64,000 nt of DNA, from positions 3,260,674 to 3,324,673 of the forward strand of contig ML133488.1 of the NCBI GenBank assembly GCA_003864495.1, in the 5' to 3' direction. Source of the stretch: Nemopilema nomurai (lineage: Eukaryota > Cnidaria > Scyphozoa > Rhizostomeae > Rhizostomatidae). The translations under genes and the position numbers were made by a program. Positions 25,501 to 49,328 of this stretch are shown here, in pieces; within the stretch, counting starts at the first letter, position 1; every line of letters begins with the position of its first letter. The notes beneath the pieces are model-generated. The model saw only the letters and a program-made list of their open reading frames with translations. It did not search any database and was not told the DNA's origin.

Positions 25501-27459
25501 AGCTCCGCCCAGGACTATTTGCATAACAAATCGACAACGGGGTAATAGGGCATCTCAACTAGCTGTCATTGATTTCAATTCCTTTCCATTGATCATCATC
25601 GTCTTCATCATCATTATCATTAATTAACATTAGTTAAAGCCGCTTTGTTGTAATTTTGCACTTGACATGCAAGAGGGAAGTTTGAAAGGGGCTTCGGCAG
25701 CTGGGAAATGCTTCGAAGGGAAAAGCACCAGTCAAGCACTGAAAAGCCTCTCTCTTTTAATAAGAGGCTCGAACTTCTCATGTCGTTTGATTAAAAGCTG
25801 TGTAAGTTGTCGCAGTTGTAACTTTCACAAAGGGGTCTTAATTGCTGGTCATTCGTGGCACGTAATTCTTGGCAAGACTGTAAACTGCTTTAGCAAGGCT
25901 TAAGACTTCATATTGGGCAGGTGTTAATTATAAAAGCTGGCTTATGTCAAGGCGAAGTAAAAACAGATTCATGATGGGACATCAATGTGATTTGATGATC
26001 TACATCTTCATGCATTATCTGACAGCACCTTTCATTGAAGCTTTCACTTCAATAACCCGTAACACTGTGATAAAAGATCTCTCCTCTTCTTTCCACCAAT
26101 GTTTATTAACACAAAATAATTCATTGATAATTATGAATTCAAAGCGTTCTTGTAAATCGCATTATTGACAACCGTTTGATTGTTACGAAGGGAAGAATTA
26201 CTGCGTCTCAGAGCTTTTTTAAATCAAAAACATACATTTTCGTCTGTTTTACGAGTTAATCTGTCAGCCACATTCTTTAGCTCTTATTGTATGGTAAATG
26301 CGGAAATCAGAAGAGTGATCATGTCAAAGAAACTAAATGAAAATATTTGTATTTTTCAAAGGCATGCTTCATTCTGAACAGGCTATAAACCTCTTATGGT
26401 GAACCCACGAGACGCTAAGCTTTTGTGAAGGTACTTGGGAACGGTTTTGTACAATAGGACTAAGAAATAGTAGCCATTCAGAGCCTACTGGTTGGAACTT
26501 CCAATACCCCTTTACCTTTTCAGACCGAGCGGTAAAACAGGAAGGCTACATCAAAAACTGTGAATTATCATAATTTGTTAATAGATTTACCTCTTGAATC
26601 AAAGCGCCTTCCAGAATCTAGCTGGAAGATTCTCTATTAACTAACAAGGATCTAAAATGGTGAAGACTTTGTTAGTTTTTGTTCAAGCACCTTCTCGGCA
26701 AAACGGTATTTGCAAATCAAGATACTTTCAGGATGAGCCTTAATATTAAGGAAAGCTTCCCAGGCTGTATGTTTCTTCCAGTTTTGCTTTGAAGCTTGGA
26801 GCAATAACTTAATGTAAAGCCAAGAGTTTATCTGAATTTTCGTTTGCATCCGCATTCATTGATCTAAAGGTTGAGCTCGTTTGTTAAGGGTATTGAGGCC
26901 AACGAAACTTCCAATGTGTTACTTTAACATATTCCCCTAGCAGTTTTTTAAACATTTAATAGATCAGAGATAGTTACGTTGTTGGGTAACAGATCATTTA
27001 GATGGCTTGGATATTTTGCATTTATCTACGTGAATCTTTTCACTTTTCTGTAGAGCGTTGAAGCTAGCTATGTCGCTGTAATTGGCAATAGTAGCTGGAC
27101 TCTAGACTTTTACAAAACAGCTATGGGACAGTTTTGGCTTCAGAGTCAACGACGTAAAAGTGTCGTAGAGCTGTTTTTCGCGTCTTATGAAGCAACCATA
27201 CCAGAGTATGTGAACAGTGGCAATAGAACAAGTAACATAGATTCATAATAATTTGTAAAATCTTCAAAGAAAGTGAAGTCTCTACCTATCTCGAACTTAA
27301 AGTTTAGTCGCAAATAGAAGAGAAATCTTCTCATGAGTAGTTGTTTACAAGATTCTGGTGAAGAATTGACTTGATGGTGAAGGGATTGATAGTAAAAGAG
27401 GCTACAAATACCAACAAATCCATCTTACAAGGCAGTGCTTTCACCTCTAGACATTCCAG

Positions 27460-27723
27460 ATGGGTGAATTTCACCTAGATCATTTGCATGAATCTTTACA
27501 ACAACCAAGGCAGATCTTTAACAACGTAGAGCAAAAGATAGTGCTCCTGGGCTTGTTTGAATACTCAAGCAAACTTTCATTGAACAGAGCCAGCAATGAA
27601 GAAAAACTGAAGCGGCGTTTGATTTATGGAACCAGGACGGTGTCATATGGAAAGGGTGTCGATTTTGGAGATGGAAACCAGACAAATTTAATGAATGAAA
27701 AAATAGAACTGTGGCAATCCTGA
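27460..27723 (+). CDS. Unrecognised 87-codon open frame
   Basis: The frame begins ATGGGTGAATTTC and reads a hydrophilic protein with mixed charge (MGEFHLDHLHESLQQPRQIF near the start, NEKIELWQS at the end) to TGA. Composition is plausible for protein, but I recognise no family. An antisense frame of similar length is also open, so chance is likely. It is kept because it is one of the longest ATG-started frames in this gene-poor stretch. Confidence 0.15.
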   Translation: MGEFHLDHLHESLQQPRQIFNNVEQKIVLLGLFEYSSKLSLNRASNEEKLKRRLIYGTRTVSYGKGVDFGDGNQTNLMNEKIELWQS

Positions 27724-30700
27724 AGCTAACTCTTTGCAAAATTGGCGGCATCATTTGCTGCTCAAAAAGGCTTGTGTCCTTAGAAGGTATTTAATTCATT
27801 GTTTTATTATCCTAATCAAGATGGTAGATAACGAAAGTAAATGGAAACGTTCTTAGACAGGAATCTTGAGAGACACCATAGAAAAAGGGGGTCATGTGCT
27901 TCTTTCAACACGCATTCACCTCAGCTACAAAATGCAAATCGACTAATCTAAGGGGTTATTTTCAAATGCTTAACAAGTATTGATATTGGGAGTGAGAATG
28001 AAAGACAAACTCAAGCACAAGGTTTTTCTCTAAAAGCTTGATGTGCTCCAAAAGAGGAGAATTATATCATATTAGTGTTTCATCTGATAGTTGGTTTTGT
28101 CCTCATTTGGAAGTCAGCATATAAAACGAAATAGTGCTGATGAAAATCAGTTATGATTTCTTGTTACTACCTCGTTGCTTGAACGCTTAGAATACTACAA
28201 TATAAAAGAAGGCACTCACATTGTCGAACTGTACTCGATCTTGGCACGGCAAAACAATTTCATCCATTATGCTAAGGATCTAAAGACTAGTGTCGATTGA
28301 TTAAGTCTCTCTGACAAATAAATTTCAAATTTCCATCATCAAAACAAAGATTTGATCCAAAGGTAACTGACAGTATGCTTGCGTGAACCTGCTGACAAGT
28401 GCTGGTAAAAACGAGATTCAGACTATAGGCAATCAACTTTTGCTACCAATCGACAACACTGCGGGTATGCGCTTAACAAATTTATATGTTTATTGCTACT
28501 TGTATGGCAAGACGGTGAATGGTCAACATTTACATGTCAAATGATATTATGTTAAAACCCAGCTTTTTGGTCCTGACAGGTGGCACATCAACTCTCAAAG
28601 CGTTACTCGTAAACTCCTAGTCGGTGCATTGTCTGAGATGCAAGAGGAGATGTCAACCAATTTGACTTCTATAATTGCTCTGCCATCATTTCTCCAAAAA
28701 ATCTCTATGAAATGTGTCAACATTGTAAAACTTCAAGTTACTGTCTACTGGCATCTTCATTGAGGTCTTCCCTAGTTTTTTTCAAATTTGCCAAGGAGAC
28801 CTTGTAACTTCAATGAGCTAATCAAATTCATAGCAGGTTCGCCAATGGGGGTTTTGTTTGGTGTCGAAGTCTCTGTGTAACTTTTACTTATCAACGTAAG
28901 CAAGACAACTCTTTATGTCAATTTAGTATAGGTGCTAAAATCAGATCACATCAAACGCCGAACAATTATGTCTCATTGACAAACGAATGATCAGCGATTA
29001 GCCTTATGGTAGATTCCTTTGGTTTAAAAGCGACCATAGGTCAGGACATGCTGCCAAGTACTGTCTCGTATACTTATTGCATGATGCATTGGCAAGGCAA
29101 TATACGGGATCAGCACTCTTCAAGCTTGATTGTACTATTGAGTTGCACACTGGTGAAAAATAGTTCCCCAATTGACGTTAACATTTCTCGTAGCTGAAGT
29201 TCAGTTAGCTGAAGAGCTCAAATTGTCTTTGAATTTTGACAGGCTGATATTTTTAAAGGCTCAATAGCCACATAATCATGGAGTTGGAAGGTAACAATGT
29301 ACACGATATCTTTTAGTGCATTCCCATATTATCTTAGTTGGTTGACGTTTTCGAAGAAGGGTAGCTTAATTTTATCATTTCACACTACAGGTATTTTGCT
29401 TCCGATCCTGCCAGCTCCATCTCCATTGCACCAGCCTATCAGCTAATCTAGGAAGTACCACCAGGTATTTTTTATGCATGTTTTCATCATGAATAACTTG
29501 AAATGATCACTGACACCCACTATGCAAATTTGTTTCAGCCTGCTTTCAATGTGGGTCTATTCGTACCAATGAAAAACAGATCTCAACCCTAATGGAAAGG
29601 TTACTCAAACCCGTCGAAGTCGGAGCTTGAGCCCAAAACACCAAATAATCTACTCCATATAATCGGTAGACTGCATAAAGGAAACATTCCTTTATCGCGG
29701 TGTACCGAATGGGAAGGTATACAATAAGCAGACAACCGCCCACCCCCCAAATATGAATTTCTTTCCGACGGCACTGGTTCTACATAAACAGGATCAGCTG
29801 TTTACTCTAGCAAGAAGTGCTCTCTAGGAAAAATACTGGGTTTTGACTATTGGAAGGTATAAAGTGCTAAACAAGAACTTGTCCTGATTAAGTTGCCGAT
29901 CAAATGGCATTTGAAGTTGCTCGAGTATTGGTCTGGTGGCTCTGAAAATGATTTAAGGAATAGTTTGATGGTTTCTACAAAAGCCCGTATATCCTTTCTC
30001 GAGTAGTGCCATTGCACGTACATAGCATATATCACATATCTCAATAGCACCCACGAGTCGATCAACAGGATGCGAATTTATCTAACAAACTTTCAGGCTG
30101 CACAGATTATGGCTTTTTTTCTTCTTGCCCCAATCTTTTCACAGGTTCTTGATTGCTAAATGATTGATTTTATTAGTCAGTAAACTGACATAATGGCTCT
30201 TCAATGTTATTTCCACCTGCAAGTCTCTCATTAAGTTTTGACCTTGACTTGTACTGATAATCATTGCTATCTCAGGGTAGTTGTTGAGGTTTCCGCGTCT
30301 TTGTAACAGTATAATGAGGATTTATTGGGTTTGCAGGCTTGAAACTGCAACTTCTCTAGATATCAGAATTCCCCACAACAGCTTTGTATTGTTTCAAAGT
30401 ATATTCTCGATACCCAGCATCTCTAGCATTTCCTTGTAATAGCGCAGATGGAAAGTCGAGCCATCGTAGAGGGTAAATCCAATGTCTTAGGAATATCCAA
30501 AAACGTTAGAAAAACTGATTCGACATCACAAAAGAAAGCTTTTTGCAAGACTAGACATGCTCTCTAAAGCAAGACGTTGTCTCAAAATGTGATCACATGG
30601 GTTCTTTGTTCTTTGCCGATCCATGTTAAAGAGTAGCCGGCAAATGTTATTCAAATTGGCAAATTTATCAAGAGTCTTGAGGCATGAAGCTGCCAAGTTT

Positions 30701-33700
30701 GTAATGCTAGGGCTACCAGTAATCAATGCATTCAAATGACGTCACACATAGATGAAAAACAGTTTTTATTTTCAATTTTGGTTTCAGTGAAGCAGGCGCT
30801 GACGTCTATACTTGCTACAGTGGTTAGTAAGCAGGATAGAATGGACACTACTACTAGACGAAGCACCCAGAAAGTGGCACACATAAGCCTGTAAGTTGGC
30901 ATCACATCAGGCGCGTGCTTGGTTTGGCTTTAAAAGTGAAATCATGGCTTGGATACCAGTCTTGCCACTCAGCTTGTCGGTTGGCTGGCATTCAGTAGGG
31001 TGTCTAAACATTGTATTAGGTGGCGTGAACATAATTGTAGATTGTTAGCTAGTCATCACCTCAATCTAACCAGTGCTGCTTACTAACAAGTAGATGAGCC
31101 GTAAGAACTGACTGGTAGCATTGAATACAAGACATGAGTTTGGAGCACGGTGTGACCATTGTGTCAACCCACTGTAAACATAAGTGCATTGTTCGAATGA
31201 CAACCGCTTGAACAGAAGAGACGCGTACGGTCCTTTTGAAGTTGCAGCTCTTGTTTTTGTACATGGTTGGTCTGGGTAGCAGATCGCCAGAGCTGATAGG
31301 ATCGAGTAAACAGCGGGTTTACCGCTTTCTATCGGGGTGTTGTGGAATCTTTCTGCACCCGGGCTTGTCCAGTGACTCGAGTCTAGTGGCTTCCTTCCCT
31401 ATATGCAAGCATTCAACCTAGGAAACTGTAGCAGCACAGGCACAGCGGAGCGTTGAGAAATGTGGGGGTCTAAAACAAGTGGGGGGCTACAACCATTGAA
31501 AAGGAAGCTTTATTGGTAGTTTATTACTAAATATTTGACATTTTTGCATTGTGATAACACCAAATTCATGTTGCTTTTTTCCCGATCGTCTTTTGATAAT
31601 GAATCAGTTCCCCATCAGATTGAAGGTACATTTGTAAGGACATGTTCCAACTCTGAGGCATTTCAAAGCTTGTTGTCACTTGCAAGACTTTCAAAGATAA
31701 GCCATTTTTGGAATCTACCACCATGACGCTAGCCATGATCTACATGTCCACTAGCAAACAGCTGTCTAGTTTGTTTAAAGCGCCGATCAGCGAATGTTCG
31801 GATACGTTTACTGAATGTAGGCAAGACGCAACTCTGACAAATAAAGTGATAGTCGTACGAATATCAGCTTGTAGAAACGAGTTGTGATGGGTTTCTACCG
31901 ACTGCGTTGCTCAACCTCTATGGACGATCCGTGCCAAAGTTGTCTTATTTAACGTGCAGAGAACACGGAGCCAGGCCGAGAGAGAGAGAGACGACGCGTT
32001 GTCTGTTGTTTTCTGTAGCTCTGTTCCTGACTGACTCTGGCTTACTTTACAATTATATTTATACTGATAAATCTAAGAATAAATTTGCTGACGAGGGATG
32101 AGAGAGGATGATGAAATGGTGATGTAATGCGGATGGAAAAATCTAGGCTGGGGAGCGAGAAAAGATGTGTCAGCATGACATGGTGTGACAATGGAAAGTG
32201 GACAAAGGAGTCACTACAAGCTTTTGAGACTAGAAGGTGTCTGATTGTCTTTCCAGATTAGTAGTATTGTCTCCGATTAACTGGCTGCAATAATTTGCTG
32301 CCCACTTATTTGCAGAATATCCCTTGCAGATTAGCCTGCATCGCTTCCAAATTCAATATCTCCAAACCGGCGGGCATTGATAAAGCCTATTGTTGACCAC
32401 CCTCCAGTGAAGCTACGTAGAGTATGGACCGAGAATTAGATCACAGCCATACTGATCTAGTAAGGCACCATATGTTTTCAAAAAGTGCAATCCCCTGCAT
32501 TGCCAACTTCTAAGACAAAATTTCACTTGACAATTAAACGTTTGCTCCCTAATCAGAATTTTTGGGCAATGGTCAGAAGATTCTGAATGAGCAACACGCT
32601 ATCCTCAAATCAGCATTTAGACACAGTGATTTTTGTGTTGCCCTTCCTTCAAAGTACTTGATAGCTTTCCTTTATTTTTCGTTCTCTTTTGAAAGTAAGG
32701 AACTCTAGAAATGCCATCAGAGGTCACAAAAAGGACAATATGATTTCAATAATACCAGAAGTAAATGCAGTCACTGGATCAATCAATGCTAAAAAAGTTA
32801 GAATTCTCCACCTCCAACAAAATCTTATACCATAAATTGCATATTGTTATTTCAGGTTACATTCCCCACTAACACGAAATTTTTTTCATTCCTCTCTTTA
32901 AAGGCATAGGTGAGTACAAAACATCTTATTATTGGAAAAGAATTTACAATTGTTAGTAAAGTCTCTGTTGTGTAAAAAAGTAAAATCATTACTGGATAGA
33001 AACAGTTTTGTAGAACAGGATGATTAATTTTACGTCTCATTACTTTAAATAAAGCCCGAATCTTTTAGACTATTTAGAAGATGCATAACCAGTTCAGCCT
33101 CAGTGCAATTATTCGTTTTTGAGTAGTGTTAATTTACACTAACCTTGTATACTTGTTCTATCGTTCTCGTGATTTACTTTAAACAGAGCCAAACACAAGT
33201 TAATGTAGAAGAAGCGATTCGAATACAGGAAAGCCCTGCCTAATATACACAATGAGAAATCGCTTTTAATAAGTTGTTGAAGCATAGATTTGCTTATATA
33301 ATGTTACTATTCTGTGTACGTTCAAATGTATGCATCTCACTTTCACTTACATTTATTGTACCTAAATGATTTCTCTAATTAATTGTATCTCTGGTCCAGG
33401 TAGGGTGCGACTTGATCTACACAGATTATTTTGTGCTCCAAAGGACATATATTCAGAGAAAGATGAACACATACATATACTTACTTTAGAAAGTAGGGTA
33501 ACTTTTTCTACCATTTTTTTTATGATTTTGAATAATGGGCTAACGAAAAGGAAGGACAGATTAGGTGGGGAACTGAGGCCAATTTTCTCATTTTCGATTT
33601 GAAAGAATTTGGATTTTTAGATTTGTCTAACGTGTCACTGAGATCTGTCACAAGAGCGTGTGAGCCCAGATGAAGGAATTGTTGCTAAAGACAGAATGAC

Positions 33701-34717
33701 CAGCTACTAAATATTTCCAAGCATGCGATAGGCTCCTTTCACAGCAAAAACTCGGTTGCTTGACTCAAAGTATTGATTGTCAATGCATCTGGGATATATC
33801 CAATAAAGCTCATTGACATGGTTCGACTGAGTAGATCCGTGCAAGCTCTGATACTTGTAAACAGAATTCGAAATAATTGAAAAAGGCCAAAAAGCCGAGC
33901 GAGCTGACCTTGAAAAGTAATTGAATCGTCTACACCACGCCTCTGGGAATCAAACCGACAAATGTCAAAGACCCCATTTCCACACAGCCTGCAGAATTAA
34001 CATTTGCAAATTGTCACCACGATTAAAAAATCTGCAATGATAAAAACAGCCCTGGGTATGCCTAGATGCAGCGGGTATTTCAGAAAAAGTTTTATATAAA
34101 TATTTTAGTATTCAATGTTATAATATTTTCAATTTATAGTACAGTATCTCGTTTCGTTGATAATAGTTATAAAAACAAAGCTGACTATTTCACCTATAAG
34201 CGCGGACCAGGGTATGTGTTCTGATGAATCCAGCAAAAGGTTCCAGCATCAAGAAGACCGAAATCAGGAAACCAAATGAGCAGGACCCTTCACAACTCGT
34301 TTTAATGGATCATGAAGCTCTAATGAGATCGTCGATAATAGCCAGCTAACGTTAAATTTCTTTATAAATCCCAAAACATCTAAAATAATCTAATACGCAA
34401 TGTATAATCAATATCTAAAAGGTTTATTAAACCAATATTGTTTACTTTTATAGGTTTAACTGAATAACTATCTTTCATTTATCTCAATACTATAAATCCC
34501 CGATGATCTGAAAATCTTTCATTAGCTATGATAAAATATTCAAATTCGGTATTTGCAAAGGAACATTTAACTAAAATGGCATTCGAAACGAGGAGAGCAG
34601 GGTGCCGTGTGGAAAATTTTGGTTACCTAAATATGGAACGCCTGGGGAATCCTTTCTATTCAATTGGCGATGGCGGTTTTAAAATCGATTCCCAATAGGA
34701 TGAGTATAAAATCACTA

Positions 34718-34805
34718 AGACGTCATTTCGTTAAAACGACGACGACGGAAACCAATATGACGTCATTCCGTGAAAAGCAATGAGACGGGAATCACTATGA
34801 CGTCA
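34718..34805. promoter_or_regulatory. Three CRE-type sites spaced exactly 40 bp
   Basis: The palindrome TGACGTCA occurs at 34758-34765 and 34798-34805, and the one-mismatch form AGACGTCA at 34718-34725. The intervals are exactly 40 bp. The intervening bases are also partly alike (tcattycgt, gacgg, cacta/caata), so this is a short degenerate tandem repeat of 40 bp. TGACGTCA is the canonical CREB/ATF dimer site. Whether it serves the MEIS gene, lies in QPCT downstream DNA, or has no role cannot be told from sequence. Confidence 0.5.
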
Positions 34806-35528
34806 GACGACGCCAGAGGTTGAGATGCACACCAGAGGGATTCCTATCTTGTCAAGATCTACCAGCATGTTTCGACCCGGATTCTCTCTGATCTTACTTC
34901 GCTCCATCTTTTGGCCAATAGGGAAAATGCTGGCGTTTTTACTAACGAGCTTTAATGGTGACTCGAAATGGTTTATTCTCTTTAACCGCATGCTAGTAAA
35001 TCTAGGTCCGCAGATATGCAGGCATTTCTTATCTACATGAAAATTAATTTTGTCCCTGATGTCTCCTTTTTAACATAGATACTATACAACTATATTTAAC
35101 AGTCAGTTTTCACCTTTGAGAAACTACAGTGCATTTGAAATAAGAATCTGGAAAAATTTCATCAAAGTTCCCATTTTTTGAGAATGAAAATGTGAAAATA
35201 ATTTTAGAATTCGCACATCGTTTCCTATTTCATATGGACTTTGGTAAAAAGGGTAATAAAAGCGACCGGGTTTTTTGAATACTTTTGCGAGGTAGAGTGG
35301 CTGTAGATGTGCAAAGTAAGAAAAACAAAGTATCAATTACCAGCCTAAAATAAATAGTACGACCACTTTAAGTACGTGTAGGACCAGCCTCTGAGAATCT
35401 TCAGATCTGAAACTCCAAGACCATACTACCATGAAATGGTTGGGAGCTTTGACAGTTAAATTTTAATCATCAAAGGTGAAATATCTAACTATTCTAAATA
35501 GCATAAATATTTGAAGTTAACTCAACCT

Positions 35529-47074
<11,546 letters not shown>

Positions 47075-47167
47075 ATTGGAAAATGCGAGTGTCTTGATCC
47101 GTGTAAATATTCAATGTCTTTACTAGCGACCCTCAGAAGCATCTGCGAAAGAGAGAACTACTCCGAC

Positions 47168-47175
47168 TATTTATA
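47168..47175 (-). promoter_or_regulatory. TATA box of QPCT
   Basis: On the minus strand the sequence reads ggcTATAAATAGT, a strong TATA box, 94 bp before the QPCT ATG. With the usual spacing of about 30 bp, transcription would start near 47135-47145, leaving a 5' leader of about 65 nt. A GGCC-TTCG-GGCC hairpin sequence lies just upstream at about 47190-47202. Confidence 0.65.
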
Positions 47176-48392
47176 GCCCAGGATTTTTGGCCTTCGGGCC
47201 TAGAGATGCACCTGCAACCCGGTTTGGAAGTGGACAATCAAAATATCATCCGCTCAGCCCACCACGCCATTGATCGGACGAGACAATGCCATATCCTCGA
47301 AGCTCTTTGCGAACAGGAATAATCGATTGAATCGAGTTGAGAATATTTCGTTTAATCCGGCCGCAGGTGTCCCGCTTCCCCGATGTTCGAATGGCGAAGC
47401 AGCAACAACAGAATGCTACTTCAGTACGAGGCTGAGAAGGATGTGTCCCAGATCTCGATATGTTTTTTATCGCTCAAGAAGCAATTCAAGTGCAAATCAG
47501 TGGTACGGTCTGGTCGGTGCTGATATTGGCGTTTTCAAAGTTTACGTTAATTTCTTGGGATATACACTGGGCTTGCAAGCAGATTCGTTAAATATCATTC
47601 TAGCGTTCCTGCTTTTTCATATACTCGCTTGATAAAAGTCTCGACAGTCTCTGACGACTGGTTATTGGTCTGTAGAAAAACATAATTTTATTCAAGCAAA
47701 TTGCCTGTTCAACAAGCAGAAAGCTTACAGGCCTCGGCGTCAAGGATCAATAAATACTACAAAGCAATTTTCTGACAATGATAGGAACAGAGAAAACGGT
47801 ACAAAAGTCATTTGGTGCACTGTGGTTTTTTATAAAAGGTGAAGGTTCTCCCCATTTAATGTTTTTCCGGACTTTTTTGAGAGAAAGTTTATTGAACAAA
47901 GATGGTCGACTGTTTGGTCGATTCGGCGTTGCATATCTCGTTTATTTCCCAACGAGTTCGCTAAACTGCACTGTTTAAGGGCTTCTGCATTAATTTTTAA
48001 TTGAATCGCATTTGAAACCATGTATATATAGCTGCGAAATGATCAAAGATAGTGGAGCTTTGAGGTAGATGACGAATAATTTACCGTCGGCGATCAAATT
48101 TGGTAGGAAATGCTCTCTCTGTGGCAGTGATTGTGCTGTTTTCCATCTTCAATTATTGATTTTCAGGCAGAAAATCACGCCGTTGTGTAGGTCTTTGCCG
48201 CAATGATTTTCTACCAGCCATGACTTGGCTTCTGGTAGCGCTGCGAGTTCTTGGTCTCTCGAAAAGCATTTAACGCGACTGTGACATAGCAATAGAGCAA
48301 TTGCACTCTCTTTTCTTTTAAGAAAGTATACACTATTAACTTGAAAAGTGCCTACGTTTTTGTTTACGGAGGATATCTACGGAAACGGTTAA
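47176..48392. other. Upstream region of QPCT, no supported gene
   Basis: The part at 47230-47480 is richer in G+C and CpG than the surroundings, consistent with a promoter-proximal region. A 120-codon plus-strand frame at 47270-47632 runs divergently from QPCT but has no recognised domain and ends in a low-information hydrophobic tail; it may be chance in this CpG-rich patch. Nothing else is supported. Confidence 0.4.
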
Positions 48393-49328
48393 AGCCCTGT
48401 CCACACTACACAAACTAACCCAGGCTCGCCACAGGCTAAACTTAACCTAGGACGAGCCCTGTTTTGTCAACATTTTATTTTCATATTTTGTTGATGCTAC
48501 CCATGCGTAGCTAAATTACAACAACAATAAAATAATGACAACAAAACAAATTTCCAAAAGCACGATCAAGATGGAAGTTGCCAAAGTCGCAGTTCATTGT
48601 ATTTTGTCCAAAATGTTTCTCCTGGCAATGCAGTTTATTCTTAGGAAAAATCAAATGGCACGGCAGTCAATATTCAACAGGGTGGCTTGGTGATGAGCCT
48701 ATCTCCCATCATTTGGTCTACTTGCTCGTAAAACTCAAATGTTTTCCTCCCTCTTCCTGACAAGTTGTTGTTGTTATCTTTAAATTTCTTATAAGATTGT
48801 TTTAGTTGTTTTATTTCTCCCCTTACCCTGATGTAGTTTCGCTCCCTGTTTTCTAGGCTGTACCATAATTTCGTGAATATGTCTTTTCTTGTACAGTTAT
48901 CCAACTGTTCTTGAATCTTCTCCTCTCTCTCCATATACTTCTTGAGCTGAGAACTTCTTCACGACTCCATGTTGATCCACTACCTTTTCTGCAAATTTCC
49001 ACATCTTCATATATTCTACTCTATTCATTTTAACCTTGCCTGGTGTGGCTGTTTGGGTGTATTTTTTATTTTTCGGCTCGCAAGATGAAAACACTATTAG
49101 ATATGCATATGCGTTTAAAAACTAACCCAGGATCGCCCCAGGTTTGCGTTTACACTACATTTCGTAAAAGCTAACCCAGGTTCGCCCAAGGTCGAACCCA
49201 CCTCCGAAGATGGGTTACTTTAACCCTGGGCAAACCCCGGCTAGTTGTGTTCACACTACACAAATATAACCTAGTTTAGTTCTAACCCGGGGCGAACGCA
49301 GGTTAGTTGGTGTATTGTAAACGGGGCT
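48393..49328. mobile_element. PIF/Harbinger-type DNA transposon, non-autonomous, 936 bp
   Basis: The left end agccctgtccacactacac and the reverse complement of the right end (agccccgtttacaatacac) match over about 40 bases as terminal inverted repeats. The element is flanked by TAA at 48390-48392 and TAA at 49329-49331, a three-base target duplication of the TWA type used by PIF/Harbinger elements. Subterminal motifs of the form ctaacccaggNtcgcccca recur in direct and inverted orientation at both ends (for example near 48413, 49123, 49170 and, inverted, 49285). The inside holds no DDE transposase, only a broken Myb/SANT gene on the minus strand. Confidence 0.85.
48674..48995 (-). pseudogene. 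Myb/SANT-like DNA-binding protein gene of a Harbinger element, frameshifted
   Basis: The minus strand reads STWSREEVL, then in another frame KYMEREEKIQEQLDNCTRKD, IFTKLWYSLENRERNYIRVR, GEIKQLKQSYKKFKDNNNN and SGRGRKTFEFYEQVDQMMG. This is the trihelix Myb/SANT-like domain carried as the second gene of PIF/Harbinger transposons, where it helps bring transposase to the ends. A frame change near 48930-48950 separates the first helix from the rest, and a stop follows KPPC soon after the domain. It is therefore an inactive remnant inside the element at 48393-49328. Confidence 0.8.

Larger units (their letters stand above)
20935..35528. other. 14.6 kb without a recognised exon, between MEIS and QPCT
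   Basis: I searched by eye on the minus strand for the MEIS/PREP N-terminal (HM) motifs such as FEKCELAT, HPLFPLLA and HELCDNFC, and did not find them. The stretch holds scattered open frames of 60-88 codons on both strands with no recognised domain (for example 22345-22590 minus and 27460-27723 plus), CAA-rich DNA at 25352-25376, ATC-rich DNA at 25591-25622, and the CRE-type site cluster at 34718-34805. The 5' exons of the MEIS gene most likely lie here in diverged form, or above the window. Confidence 0.5.

Noticed and set aside
26652..26855. 67-codon minus-strand frame with helical look
   Set aside because: No family recognised, no splice phase linking it to MEIS, and it does not match the HM domain.
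30526..30735. 69-codon minus-strand frame considered as a MEIS 5' exon
   Set aside because: The sequence lacks every conserved HM motif and has no convincing acceptor and donor pair.
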